Part shown: positions 1 through 8,364 of the stretch, piece after piece | Position numbering within the stretch: position 1 is the stretch's first letter | How the letters are laid out: each line of letters starts with the position of its first letter | From: Gemmata sp. | GTDB taxonomy: Bacteria; Planctomycetota; Planctomycetia; Gemmatales; Gemmataceae | Direction of reading: 5' to 3' | NCBI GenBank assembly: GCA_025055115.1 | Contig: JANWYJ010000087.1 | Span: forward strand, 61,564-125,563 | Length of the DNA: 64,000 nucleotides | Program-made: the position numbers and the translations under genes | Notes under the pieces: model-generated | Database searches by the model: none | What the model saw: the letters and a program-made list of their open reading frames with translations, nothing else | What the model was told of the DNA's origin: nothing

Positions 1-667
1 CATCGGCGAGGATGAAGGGTTGTTCCTTGGTGTCCTCTTTCTTGAACTGAACGTCCCAATCGCCTTTGAAGTAGATGGCGTTGGTCAACACCAGGCGGGT
101 GAGCATGGTGATACTGCCGGGGGGCAGAAGATTTTTGATCTTGTCGCGGGTTTCCTTTTCGACCCAAGTGTTGATCGTTGCCCGCGCGGTTTCCGGGTCG
201 GTTTGATAATCGACATCGAATAAACCGGCGGCAAAGTCGGTGGCGACCAGGGTTTTGTATTCCGGCCGCCACGGGTAGCCTTTTTGCGCCCACAGCGCAT
301 TGGCGGTTGAGAGGGTGAAGCCGCGTTTCTTGGCATCGGGTTCGTCGTTGAGGCTTTTGAGGACCGCTCCGAAGGCCGCCGGGGCGTTCGGGGGCAGGTG
401 CAGCACTTTCTCCATCTCTTCCCAGGTTTTGCCCTTGGCTCCGGCGGCGGTCATCGCCAAAGCGGTGGAAATGCTAAACGGGGACAAGAACAGGTTGCCG
501 CGTTCGGATTGGAGTTGGCCGTACAGATCGCACCCGAAGGCGGTGTTACCCGCAACCAACTTGGTAATATCGGGTTTTTCTTGTGTCAGGCCCCAACGCG
601 GCGCGAGTGTGCCGGCAGCCATAGCGGCGGAAGCTGCCAACATCTGACGACGGGATAGCGTGTTCAT
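1..667 (-). CDS. Serpin family protease inhibitor, Tat-exported, C-terminus off window
   Basis: This is the N-terminal 222 codons of a serpin whose 3' end lies beyond base 1. Reading the minus strand from ATG 667-665 gives a twin-arginine signal (SRRQML, then an Ala-rich hydrophobic stretch). It is followed by serpin-type sequence: NLFLSPFSISTALAMTAAGAKG, broken here as NLFLSPFS and TALAMTAAGAKG, then INTWVEKETRDKI and LTNAIYFKGDW. These match the serpin helix B, helix F and strand 3A signatures. A GAGGGG ribosome-binding site lies 7-8 nt upstream of the start. Serpins trap serine or cysteine proteases through a C-terminal reactive loop, which is not visible here, so inhibitor specificity cannot be judged. 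Tat export would place it in the periplasm or outside. It follows glnN on the same strand after a 150-nt gap containing a hairpin, so it is probably transcribed separately. Confidence 0.88.
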   Translation of the reverse strand, partial: MNTLSRRQMLAASAAMAAGTLAPRWGLTQEKPDITKLVAGNTAFGCDLYGQLQSERGNLFLSPFSISTALAMTAAGAKGKTWEEMEKVLHLPPNAPAAFGAVLKSLNDEPDAKKRGFTLSTANALWAQKGYPWRPEYKTLVATDFAAGLFDVDYQTDPETARATINTWVEKETRDKIKNLLPPGSITMLTRLVLTNAIYFKGDWDVQFKKEDTKEQPFILAD

Positions 668-753
668 CAGTCGACCCCTCAGAGGTGAAAATCGCCACCA
701 GCGGCGACACTCCTAAGACGATGGACCGGCCGCGAACGATTGCCCCAAATCAC

Positions 754-794
754 CGGGGTGACGTGGGCGGTGTTGGCCATCCCGCGTCACCCCG
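754..794 (-). terminator. Long-stem hairpin downstream of glnN
   Basis: CGGGGTGACG (754-763) pairs perfectly with CGTCACCCCG (785-794), leaving a 21-nt loop that can pair further. It sits 24 nt past the glnN stop on the minus strand. The following bases are only modestly T-rich, so a terminator role is an inference; it could also be a stabilising 3' hairpin. Confidence 0.4.
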
Positions 795-817
795 ACCCGC
801 CTCGACCAGTCGTCAGG

Positions 818-3001
818 TTACTTCATGAACAGCATCTCGCGGTAGGTCGGTAGCGGCCACAGATCATCGGCTACGAGAGTTTCGAGTTTGTCGCCATAAG
901 TACGCAATTTGTTCATCTTGGGCAGGATGTTATCGCGGACACTCTTGGCGTGGCTGTACGGGTCGCCGCCGTGGGTGTGGTGCAATTCCTGATCCAATTC
1001 GGCCAACGCGGCTTGGAATTCGGTGATGGTGCGGGTCAATTCCTTGAGATGTTCCATCTGGGCGCTGGCATCCACGCCCGCGGCTTTGGTCGCGTTGACG
1101 GCCGTGGCCACTTCGCCTTGATAGCGCAAGGCGGCCGGCAAAATCATCGTCCGGGCCATGTGGACCATCATGTTGGCTTCGATGGTCACTTCCTTGGCGT
1201 ATTTTTCCGCGAAGATGTTGTAGCGAGCGACCAGTTCTCGTTCACTGTACACTTTATACTTGGTGAACAATTCAATCGTATCTTTGCGAATGATGACGGG
1301 AATGGCATCGACCGTGTTTTTCAGGTTGGGCAGGCCGCGGCGTTCCGCTTCCTTGTGCCATTCTTCACTATAGCCATCGCCGTTGAAGATCACTTTTTTG
1401 GACTCTTTGAGAATCCCCGGCAAGAGGTCTTGAATCGCTTTGTTGAGCGGCGTGCCACTGGCCGTGGCTTTTTCCAGATGGGTGGCGATGTAATCGAGCG
1501 ATTCGGCGACGATGGTGTTCAGAACGGTATTGGGTCCGGCGATGCTGAAGCTGCTGCCCACGGCGCGGAATTCGAACTTGTTGCCGGTGAAGGCGAATGG
1601 GGAGGTGCGGTTGCGGTCGCCGGCGTCGCGGGGAAGGGGGGGCAAAACGCTGACGCCAACTTCCATATAGCCGCCAGCTAGGGTTTTCTCGGGTTTGCCT
1701 CTCTCCAGTTGGTCCATAATGTCTTGCAACTGGTCTCCCAGGAAGATCGAGATAATCGCCGGCGGGGCTTCGTTGGCACCGAGGCGATGGTCGTTGCCGG
1801 CACTGGCCACCGAGACACGCAACAGTTCGGGATACCTGGCCACCGCGCGAATGACTGCGACGCAGAATACGAGAAACTGAGCATTGTCATGCGGGGTATC
1901 GCCAGGGTTGAGCAGGTTTTCGCCGGTATCGGTGGCCATGCTCCAGTTGTTGTGCTTGCCGCTACCGTTGATACCCGCAAAGGGCTTTTCGTGGAGCAAG
2001 CACACCAGGCCGTAGCGGTCGGCGACTTGCCGTAACACGTCCATGCACAATTGGTTATGATCGGTGGCGAGGTTGGAATCCTCGAAAACGGGGGCAATTT
2101 CGTATTGGCTGGGGGCGACTTCGTTGTGCCGCGTCTTCACAGGGACGCCGAGCTTAAATAGTTCGGCCTCACACTCGGCCATACAGGCCAATACCCGTTC
2201 GGGGATGGTGCCGAAGTATTGGTCTTCCAGTTCTTGACCCTTGGGCGGCTTAGCCCCGAAGAGGGTTCGGCCACAGTTGAGCAAATCCGGGCGGGTATAG
2301 AGGAAATTCTTGTCAATCAGGAAGTATTCTTGCTCCGGCCCCACGGTGGTGAACACTTTCTTGGCTTCGGTATTCCCAAACAGCCGCAAGATACGCAAGG
2401 CTTGGTTGGAAAGAGCTTCCATGCTCCGCAGAAGCGGTGTTTTCTTGTCGAGCGCTTCGCCGGTCCAGGAGACAAAGACCGTGGGAATGACCAGGGTGGC
2501 CCCATTGGGGGATTCGCGGATGTAGGCTGGCGAGGTGGGGTCCCAGCCGGTGTAGCCGCGGGCTTCGAAGGTGGCCCGGATACCGCCACTGGGGAAACTG
2601 CTGGCGTCCGGTTCGCCTTTGATCAGCTCTTTGCCACTAAACTCCGCGATGGCGCCGCCGGTACCGGTGGGCGATAAGAAGCTATCGTGCTTTTCCGCCG
2701 TCAGCCCGGTCATGGGTTGGAACCAGTGGGTGAAGTGGGTGGCCCCGTGTTCGATCGCCCAATCCTTCATGGCGCTGGCGACAGCTTCGGCAATCGCAGG
2801 ATCGGTCAGTTGCGCCCCTTGTTTGATGGTTTTCTGGAGGGCTTTGAAAACGGGTTTGGGGAGTCGAGCTTTCTGGACTTCTTCGCTGAAGACCAATTTG
2901 CCGAACAGTTCGCCCAAGTGCGCTGTGCGGAAATCGATCCGATTCAGTTCGTACTCGGTGGTGGCAATCGCCTGAATCGCGTTCTGCCGGAGTGTCGCCA
3001 T
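818..3001 (-). CDS. glnN: Glutamine synthetase type III
   Basis: A 727-residue protein that condenses glutamate and ammonia to glutamine with ATP in the cytoplasm. The length fits GSIII (about 700-730 residues), much longer than GSI. Visible signatures are the N-terminal GSIII domain, [10 protein letters not shown] (metal-binding Glu), [12 protein letters not shown] (the family's version of the ATP/glutamate loop) and [12 protein letters not shown] near the C-terminal third. The reading frame extends 66 codons further upstream, but that part overlaps the divergent parA start and is not GS-like. ATG 3001 has AAGGAG 9 nt upstream and gives MATLRQNAI, typical of the family. A GlnB/NtrC partner is not nearby, so its nitrogen control cannot be read from this window. 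The neighbour upstream is divergently transcribed parA. Confidence 0.96.
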   Translation of the reverse strand: MATLRQNAIQAIATTEYELNRIDFRTAHLGELFGKLVFSEEVQKARLPKPVFKALQKTIKQGAQLTDPAIAEAVASAMKDWAIEHGATHFTHWFQPMTGLTAEKHDSFLSPTGTGGAIAEFSGKELIKGEPDASSFPSGGIRATFEARGYTGWDPTSPAYIRESPNGATLVIPTVFVSWTGEALDKKTPLLRSMEALSNQALRILRLFGNTEAKKVFTTVGPEQEYFLIDKNFLYTRPDLLNCGRTLFGAKPPKGQELEDQYFGTIPERVLACMAECEAELFKLGVPVKTRHNEVAPSQYEIAPVFEDSNLATDHNQLCMDVLRQVADRYGLVCLLHEKPFAGINGSGKHNNWSMATDTGENLLNPGDTPHDNAQFLVFCVAVIRAVARYPELLRVSVASAGNDHRLGANEAPPAIISIFLGDQLQDIMDQLERGKPEKTLAGGYMEVGVSVLPPLPRDAGDRNRTSPFAFTGNKFEFRAVGSSFSIAGPNTVLNTIVAESLDYIATHLEKATASGTPLNKAIQDLLPGILKESKKVIFNGDGYSEEWHKEAERRGLPNLKNTVDAIPVIIRKDTIELFTKYKVYSERELVARYNIFAEKYAKEVTIEANMMVHMARTMILPAALRYQGEVATAVNATKAAGVDASAQMEHLKELTRTITEFQAALAELDQELHHTHGGDPYSHAKSVRDNILPKMNKLRTYGDKLETLVADDLWPLPTYREMLFMK

Positions 3002-3176
3002 CGGGAAATGCTCCTTGTTGGGTGCGTCAGACGCTGGTCGAGACCATGCTGGGGTGAAAGCCGTCGCCGGGAGGCCGGTTGGGCTAGTCGCGGAGAGGAT
3101 ATTCTGGTTATAAGCGTCTTTCCCGTGGCGGCAAGAAGCCGGGGATGGCCGCCGCGACGCGAGGAGTTCATGCACC

Positions 3177-4085
3177 ATGCGCAAAATCGCCATCATCAAT
3201 CAAAAAGGCGGCGTTGGTAAAACTACCACCACCGTGAACCTGGCGGCCGCTTTGGCGTTGGCCGGCTGCCGGGTGTGCGTCATCGACCTGGACCCACAAG
3301 CCCATGCCAGTACACATTTGGGCGTGGAACTCGATGGCACGCTCCCATCGCTTTACGATGTTCTCGTCTCCGGCCGACCCATGGCTGCGGTGCGCCGTGA
3401 CGTGGGCGCGAACCTGACGCTGATTCCCGCCGACATCAACCTGGCGGCGGCCGAGGTGGAACTGGCCGGCGTCGTCGGCCGGGAGGTCATTCTCCGGGAA
3501 GCCCTCACCGGCATGATCGAAGGCGACGGCCAGCCGGCATCCCAAGCGAATGCCTACGACTATCTATTGATGGATTGTGGCCCGTCGTTGGGCGTTTTGA
3601 CCATCAACGCTCTTGCGGCCGCCGATGAGGTGTTCATTCCCTTACAGCCGCATTTCTTGGCCTTGCACGGCTTGTCGAAATTGTTGGAAACCACCGCCCT
3701 GGTTTCCCGACGCATCAACCCCCAGCTGGTCGTCACGGGCGTGGTGGTATGCCTCTATGATGCCGCAACCAAACTGGCCCAGGAAGTCGTCGCCGATCTC
3801 CACGCCTTCCTCGCCCGCAGCCGCGGCACCTCGGTTCCCTGGGCCGCAGCCAAGGTGTTCGAGACCAAAATTCGCCGCAACATCAAACTTGCGGAGTGCC
3901 CCAGCTTCGGCCAGAACATCTTTGCCTACGCTCCCAAAAGCACCGGGGCCGCCGATTACGCCGCGCTGGCCATGGAAGTGATGGGCGATGCGGCACCCCT
4001 GCGTGTGGAAACGGCCCGTCTGGTGGTCGAAACACCCCCCGGCCATGCGGCCACACGACAGACAACCCTGCAGCCGGTGGTATAA
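3177..4085 (+). CDS. ParA/Soj-family ATPase without adjacent parB
   Basis: A 302-residue deviant-Walker ATPase. Residues 10-17 are KGGVGKTT with the signature first Lys, followed by the switch region DLDPQAH (about 39-45) and the Walker B-like [10 protein letters not shown]. These are the hallmarks of Soj/ParA partition and positioning ATPases, which dimerise on ATP and bind DNA nonspecifically. The tail after about residue 265 is unrelated low-complexity sequence. No parB/spo0J or parS-like cluster is seen beside it; ybeY follows after 7 nt and may be co-transcribed. It could therefore act in chromosome partition with a distant ParB, or in positioning some other cargo. The assignment to family is firm; the cargo is not known. 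Confidence 0.9.
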   Translation: MRKIAIINQKGGVGKTTTTVNLAAALALAGCRVCVIDLDPQAHASTHLGVELDGTLPSLYDVLVSGRPMAAVRRDVGANLTLIPADINLAAAEVELAGVVGREVILREALTGMIEGDGQPASQANAYDYLLMDCGPSLGVLTINALAAADEVFIPLQPHFLALHGLSKLLETTALVSRRINPQLVVTGVVVCLYDAATKLAQEVVADLHAFLARSRGTSVPWAAAKVFETKIRRNIKLAECPSFGQNIFAYAPKSTGAADYAALAMEVMGDAAPLRVETARLVVETPPGHAATRQTTLQPVV

Positions 4086-4092
4086 TCGCTCT

Positions 4093-4533
4093 ATGCACCG
4101 GATTTCAATTGCCAATCCTTATGACTACCCCCTCGAGTTCCAGCCACTCAAGGAGGCGGCCCGTACCGTCTTTGCCGGCGAGGGCGTGAAAGCCTGCCGT
4201 GTGACCCTGGCCTTCGTCAACAACCCGCACATCCACCGCCTCAATCAACAGTTTCTGCAACACGATGAACCCACAGATGTTCTGACCTTCCCCTACTCCG
4301 AGCCATCCGCCAAAATGCTCGAGGGCGAAGTGGTCATCGGCTACGAAGTAGCCCAAGAAAATGCCGCCGAACGGCAACACTCCACGCATCTCGAACTGCT
4401 GTTGTATGTGATCCACGGTTGCCTGCACCTGTGCGGCTATACCGATACCAACCCGGCGGCTGAACGGCAGATGCGAGCCAAAGAACGCGAATACCTGCAA
4501 CGCTTGGGCTTACCCGATATCGCCTCCTCATAA
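4093..4533 (+). CDS. ybeY: Endoribonuclease YbeY (rRNA maturation)
   Basis: A 146-residue single-strand-specific metallo-endoribonuclease needed for 16S rRNA 3'-end maturation and ribosome quality control. The zinc signature appears as HGCLHLCGYTD followed by MRAKE. The third ligand position is Asp rather than the His of the E. coli protein, a variant also seen in Bacteroidetes-type YbeY, so activity is expected. LTFPYSE and EGEVVIGYEVA are the usual upstream motifs. The frame is open to 3988, but the leader overlaps parA and is not conserved-looking; ATG 4093 gives MHRISIAN. It starts 7 nt after the parA stop. Its stop codon lies inside a 17-bp tandem duplication. Confidence 0.93.
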   Translation: MHRISIANPYDYPLEFQPLKEAARTVFAGEGVKACRVTLAFVNNPHIHRLNQQFLQHDEPTDVLTFPYSEPSAKMLEGEVVIGYEVAQENAAERQHSTHLELLLYVIHGCLHLCGYTDTNPAAERQMRAKEREYLQRLGLPDIASS

Positions 4534-4558
4534 CACCCACGTCCTCATAACACCCACG
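4525..4558. repeat. Perfect 17-bp tandem duplication spanning the ybeY stop codon
   Basis: TCCTCATAACACCCACG occurs at 4525-4541 and again at 4542-4558 with no mismatch. The first copy contains the last two ybeY codons and its TAA stop. Confidence 0.95.
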
Positions 4559-4564
4559 GCCCGC

Positions 4565-4672
4565 GAAAATGAAACCATGGTCGATGATGTACCCAATGGG
4601 CCACGTCCGCGATACCAGCGGCGGATGCATCCGCCCGAAAATGAAACCATGGTTGATGCTGTACCCGATAGG
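4565..4672. repeat. 36-bp direct repeat pair, 72-bp period
   Basis: Copies at 4565-4600 and 4637-4672 match at 32 of 36 positions; each contains AAAATGAAACCATGG. They are separated by a 36-nt unique spacer. No reading frame or RNA gene explains them. This pair belongs to the window-wide class of locus-specific repeats with a 71-76 bp period. Confidence 0.93.
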
Positions 4673-4823
4673 CTTGCAGGGCAGCAAGGATTTGTACAAA
4701 AATTCACATTCTCATGAATGGTCGCATCCGTGGCCGCCATCGTCGCGAATTGTTGGGGGAATGATTCTTCCCCCTCGGCCGTGGTGGATAAATAACGACC
4801 CGATGGCCTTGGGATTGCCAACC

Positions 4824-5147
4824 ATGATTCCGCAAATTCCGCCGCTGGAGTTGAAACGCTGGCTCGACGCCGGGCATCCGGTGTTTCTGCTCGACGTGCG
4901 TCAACCGGACGAACACGCCTACTGTGCCCTACCCGGCAGTGTGCTGATTCCTCTGGACGAACTGCCGGCACGCCTGGAGGAAATCGAACCACCTCCGGGA
5001 GCCACGGTGGTGGTTTACTGCCATCACGGTGTCCGCAGCCTCAGTGGGGCTGCCATTCTCCGCCAGAGGGGAATGGACGCGGTGTCGCTCGCCGGCGGGA
5101 TCGATCGCTGGTCGCTCACGGTCGATCCGTCCGTACCGCGCTATTGA
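4824..5147 (+). CDS. Single-domain rhodanese-like sulfurtransferase
   Basis: A 107-residue protein consisting of one rhodanese domain. It has the LLDVRQPDEH motif (about residues 22-31) and the active-site loop CHHGVRS with the catalytic Cys at residue 66, then the C-terminal LAGGIDRW. The six-residue loop is the form used by thiosulfate/persulfide-carrying single-domain rhodaneses rather than Cdc25-type phosphatases. The frame is open far upstream, but that part runs through the repeat pair. The start is uncertain between ATG 4824 (MIPQIPPLEL, best match to family N-termini) and ATG 4803; neither has a strong ribosome-binding site. The sulfur donor and acceptor cannot be inferred from neighbours. 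It converges on pxpC. Confidence 0.88.
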   Translation: MIPQIPPLELKRWLDAGHPVFLLDVRQPDEHAYCALPGSVLIPLDELPARLEEIEPPPGATVVVYCHHGVRSLSGAAILRQRGMDAVSLAGGIDRWSLTVDPSVPRY

Positions 5148-5239
5148 GGCTCCCTTGAGTTGGGTTTGACTTCCTCGCAAACTGACCGGGCCAGCGGCTG
5201 ACACCACAACAACCGCTGCTAGTAAACGAGGCTTTCGGC

Positions 5240-6205
5240 CTATTCCACAAACTCCGGTGCCCCTTCCGCGTAACGCAGCCGCTCGATCCATGGCTGCAAC
5301 CAGCGTTGCCGATGGAGAGCGGCTTCCTCAGCCTCCTCAAGACTGACGCGAACAAACTGGACACGATCACCCGGCCGCAGCTGCCCCAATTCATCGCGAT
5401 CGGCACGAATGACGTGAGCGATTTTGGGATAACCGCCGATCGTTTGCCCATCAACTCCCAAAACAATCGGCAAGCCGTCGTTGGTGATCTGCACGGCTCC
5501 AGGTGCGACGGCTTCCGATACCAATTCTTTCGCAGGCCGCGTCAGCGGCTGACCTTTCAAACGCAGTCCCATCCGATTACTGGCTGTCGCAACCTCGTAA
5601 AGTTGGGTGAACAAGCCATCGTCGGCAAACCAATGCCGCTGCGGGCCATCGAGCACCCGCAGCCGGCGCACGGGGGCAGCTTGGCCCGGTTCGGCCGGTG
5701 ATGTCGCATCGGAAAATCTTTGCCAGCAGGAAGTTACGGCCGGCGGGAGCCGACGTGCCCCCATCCGGCTGGCCGGGCAGTCAAGCCGAGCGTCGGCTGG
5801 CAGCGGCTCGAAGGCCGAACGGCTGCCCAAAATCCTCGGTGCAGTAAACCCGCCGGCCACACAGAAATACGCCCGGGCACCCCCGCGTGAGCCGCCTATG
5901 TGGAGTACATCACCCGGTTGCAGGCTGAAGGTGACACCCGATGGGATTGGATCATTGTTGAGCGTACAATCCATCGGCGAACCGAAGAGCACACCAGCTA
6001 CCGGATGCTCGGCCTGCAAGGTCGGGCCAGAGAAAGCGATTTCCAGCGCCGGCGTGTTGGGCGGGTTCCCCACCAGCGCATTTCCCAGCAGAAAAGCCGC
6101 CTGATCGGCAGCCCCACCGACAGGAACGCCCAGCGAACGGCTGCGCGGCCGCCCCAGATCGACCAATAGCGAATACAAACCGGGTCGTCGCACCAACAAA
6201 CCCAT
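5240..6205 (-). CDS. pxpC: 5-oxoprolinase subunit C (biotin-dependent carboxyltransferase/KipA family)
   Basis: A 321-residue PxpC/YbgK-type protein. Family marks include the N-terminal LYSLLVDLGR, SLGVPVGGAADQ, ALEIAFSGPTL, the mid-region GGARAYFCVAGGF and the C-terminal LPIVLGVDGQTIGGYPKIAHVI. With PxpA and PxpB it hydrolyses 5-oxoproline (pyroglutamate) to glutamate using ATP, recycling a spontaneous glutamine damage product. It starts 17 nt after the pxpA stop on the same strand, so the two are almost certainly one operon. The usual third partner, pxpB (kipI), is not between them or anywhere else in the window. ATG 6205 lacks a good ribosome-binding site, consistent with translation following pxpA. 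Confidence 0.93.
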   Translation of the reverse strand: MGLLVRRPGLYSLLVDLGRPRSRSLGVPVGGAADQAAFLLGNALVGNPPNTPALEIAFSGPTLQAEHPVAGVLFGSPMDCTLNNDPIPSGVTFSLQPGDVLHIGGSRGGARAYFCVAGGFTAPRILGSRSAFEPLPADARLDCPASRMGARRLPPAVTSCWQRFSDATSPAEPGQAAPVRRLRVLDGPQRHWFADDGLFTQLYEVATASNRMGLRLKGQPLTRPAKELVSEAVAPGAVQITNDGLPIVLGVDGQTIGGYPKIAHVIRADRDELGQLRPGDRVQFVRVSLEEAEEAALHRQRWLQPWIERLRYAEGAPEFVE

Positions 6206-6222
6206 CGTTCCAAGGTGAAAAT

Positions 6223-6921
6223 TCAGGCAAAAGGTTGGAGTGTGTAGCCGGCAGCCAATAAGGCCGCCCGAACAGCGTGGGCGAAGGCCACGGCATGGGG
6301 ATTATCCCCGTGGATACAGATCGTTCGCACGCCCCGCTGGCGGATCAGCCATTCCACTTGGGCAACCGCTTCATGCGGATCGTCGATGAAAGCTCCCGAC
6401 TCGGTTCGCGGTACCAGGCTACCATCAGGCCGATAGCGGCGATCAGCAAAGCCTTCGGCGATGAACTCCAAGTGAACTTTTTCACAAGCAGCGGCCAGTG
6501 CTGAGTCGGGTAAGCCGACGATCGGCCGGCCCCAGGAAGCCACCGCTTCGACAAACCACTCGGCCCATCGGCGTTCCCGACACACTTGGTTGTACAGCGC
6601 GCCATGGGGCTTGACATAGCGGATCGTCGCTTTGAGTGTGTGAGCAACTGCGTCGAGAGCGCCCAGTTGGTAGGCGCACACCGCGAGGAACTCGGGCTTG
6701 TCCAAATTTTGTTCCCGTCGGCCGAAATGTTCGCGATCGGCATAACCCGGATGGGCACCGACAACCACGTTAAACCGGCTGGCCAGTTGGAGAGTGCGGA
6801 CAATTTCGCCTGGTCCGCCGGCATGCAGTCCGCAGCACACATTGGCCGAGGTGATCAGCGGCATCAAGTCGGCATCGGAGCTGCTCCCTTCGCCCAGATC
6901 GGCGTTCAGGTCAATTTTCAC
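6223..6921 (-). CDS. pxpA: 5-oxoprolinase subunit A (LamB/YcsF family)
   Basis: A 232-residue PxpA protein. It begins KIDLNADLGEG and contains ANVCCGLHAGGP, VGAHPGYADREHFGRR, VKPHGALYNQ and ICIHGDNPHAV, which together cover the whole LamB/YcsF signature including metal-binding His and Asp residues. The frame opens at ATG 6936, but GTG 6921 is preferred. GGAGAG lies 7 nt upstream of that GTG and the resulting N-terminus matches other family members exactly. It is the first gene of a two-gene operon with pxpC. The divergent neighbour is crcB, with a 138-nt shared promoter region. Cleavage of 5-oxoproline normally requires PxpB as well. Confidence 0.94.
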   Translation of the reverse strand: MKIDLNADLGEGSSSDADLMPLITSANVCCGLHAGGPGEIVRTLQLASRFNVVVGAHPGYADREHFGRREQNLDKPEFLAVCAYQLGALDAVAHTLKATIRYVKPHGALYNQVCRERRWAEWFVEAVASWGRPIVGLPDSALAAACEKVHLEFIAEGFADRRYRPDGSLVPRTESGAFIDDPHEAVAQVEWLIRQRGVRTICIHGDNPHAVAFAHAVRAALLAAGYTLQPFA

Positions 6922-7059
6922 GAGATTTCTCTCCATCTGGGGCCAACGGCTGCAACGCGAAAGTTAGTAGAGTGTTTCTTGAGGTTATAGTGGAAGAAAC
7001 GATGAGACGAAGGCCGGAAGGAGTGGTCGCCGAGGGGGTGATCGGCCTAATTTGAAAAC

Positions 7060-7458
7060 ATGGTGGATGGGTTAGTGTCGTCGTTGCTGTTGTTATTGGG
7101 GGGTGGGTTAGGGGCCAATGCGCGCTATTGGCTCGGGGTGTTCGTGCGAACCCTCCAAGGTCCGGTGGCTTTTCCGATTGCGACACTTCTGATCAACGTG
7201 GGGGGGTCGTTTTGCTTGGGGTTTTGCGTCACGTTTTTCCGGAATCATCCTGATCCGTCGCGGAAGTATTGGTATTTGCTGCTAGGAACGGGGTTGTGTG
7301 GCGGATTCACCACTTTCTCGACGTTCAGCCTGGAAACCTTGGAATTGTTGCAGCAAAACCGGCTGATCGCGGCATCCGCGTATGTGTTTGGCTCCGTTTT
7401 TGCTGCCATTTTCGGCGTATGGCTGGCCTTGAAGCTCAGTGGCGGGCGAATTGTGTGA
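7060..7458 (+). CDS. crcB: Fluoride channel FluC/CrcB
   Basis: A 132-residue inner-membrane protein with four hydrophobic helices that exports fluoride as a dual-topology dimer. Diagnostic residues are GANARYWLG near the N-terminus, the pore Asn in INVGGSF (about residue 46), and GGFTTFSTFS (81-90), which carries the Phe-box residues and the Na+-coordinating break. Length is standard. A single copy is present, as expected for the homodimeric type. I looked for a crcB-motif fluoride riboswitch in the 138-nt upstream region and could not recognise one. It is divergent from pxpA and convergent with the FHA gene, only 13 nt away. Confidence 0.95.
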   Translation: MVDGLVSSLLLLLGGGLGANARYWLGVFVRTLQGPVAFPIATLLINVGGSFCLGFCVTFFRNHPDPSRKYWYLLLGTGLCGGFTTFSTFSLETLELLQQNRLIAASAYVFGSVFAAIFGVWLALKLSGGRIV

Positions 7459-7471
7459 CGCCCCAGCCCCT

Positions 7472-8038
7472 TCAACCCATCACCAATTTCATCTGGACGG
7501 TACCAATTTGAATAATGTCGCCCGGGGTCAACAACCGTGGCTGACCAGCATAAATGCGCACCCCGTTGACCCAGGTTCCATTGAGACTGTTCAAATCTTC
7601 AATAACAACCTGGCCTTTTTCCAAAATGACGACGGCGTGTTGTCGGGAACACCAAATCTGCTCCGGGGGTTCTTGACTGCATAAGTCGATATCCACGGGT
7701 TTTTCCGCGAACCGACCGATGGTATTGCGGCCTTCGTAGATCGGATACTCGGCGTTGATGCGTAAACCGCGCAGCACCAAAAGTTTCGGCCGCACACTGG
7801 GAGCGGGCGGGGGAGTCGGAGAATGATCGGCCCGATGGGTCGCGGGGATGGTTGCAGGCCCGGATTGAATTGCGGATTCACTCATCGCCAAGTCCGAAGA
7901 AGCAGCGCGGGCGATTCGGGTTCCACCGGGGGTATCAGGCGTTGTGGCTGCCAGCGCAGGGATCACCAGCGTGCCACCGCAATGGCTACCAGTTGCGGCC
8001 GCGTCGCGATTTACAAACTGGCACCGCGGACACGTCAC
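7472..8038 (-). CDS. Zinc-ribbon and FHA-domain protein
   Basis: A 188-residue protein. Residues 1-25 hold a CPRC and a later single Cys/His pair resembling a degraded zinc ribbon (TCPRCQFVN). A low-complexity Ala/Pro linker follows. A C-terminal FHA domain (about 90-185) has the core GRNTIGR, CSRQHAVV and LNSLNGTWVNG motifs that form the phosphothreonine pocket. FHA domains read Ser/Thr kinase output; kinases lie at about 19.5 and 27.8 kb but no specific partner is shown. The start is GTG 8038, because the zinc-ribbon beginning matches this protein type and no ATG occurs until the linker. No signal peptide or membrane segment is visible, so it is probably cytoplasmic. Confidence 0.85.
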   Translation of the reverse strand: MTCPRCQFVNRDAAATGSHCGGTLVIPALAATTPDTPGGTRIARAASSDLAMSESAIQSGPATIPATHRADHSPTPPPAPSVRPKLLVLRGLRINAEYPIYEGRNTIGRFAEKPVDIDLCSQEPPEQIWCSRQHAVVILEKGQVVIEDLNSLNGTWVNGVRIYAGQPRLLTPGDIIQIGTVQMKLVMG

Positions 8039-8310
8039 CAGGACGCGATGGTCGCCGTGGCCTGGACAGCCAGATTTCCGTATGCGAGGTTCGTGTGGGC
8101 GAGATCATCGACTGGTCCGCTAACTATCGCCAATCTAGTTCATCGTCGCCAACAGTGTGGGCCAGGACGAGGATTTTCGAGAAGGGGGTTGAGTTCAGAG
8201 TATGGTTCGTTCGGCGGATAGCGGAAAATTTTTTTCGGGCAGAAACGGGTTTCTTGCTCGTGGCCAGCATTCACTAGCCGCGATGCTGCTTGGCCGGAGT
8301 GATGGCTTCT

Positions 8311-8344
8311 GGATCAGCGGATTTCCTCGGGATCAGCGGATTTC
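8311..8344. repeat. 15-bp tandem duplication (period 19) in the 8039-8364 spacer
   Basis: GGATCAGCGGATTTC occurs at 8311-8325 and 8330-8344 without mismatch. The rest of the 326-nt spacer between the thioredoxin-like lipoprotein and the FHA gene holds nothing I can assign. Confidence 0.9.
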
Positions 8345-8364
8345 ATACTGCTTGTGGTAAGCAT

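Noticed and set aside
950..1681. Long plus-strand frame inside glnN
   Set aside because: Antisense shadow of a strongly conserved glutamine synthetase reading frame; low-complexity composition.
6922..7059. Fluoride riboswitch upstream of crcB
   Set aside because: I could not identify the conserved crcB-motif pseudoknot segments; only weak, generic stem possibilities are seen.
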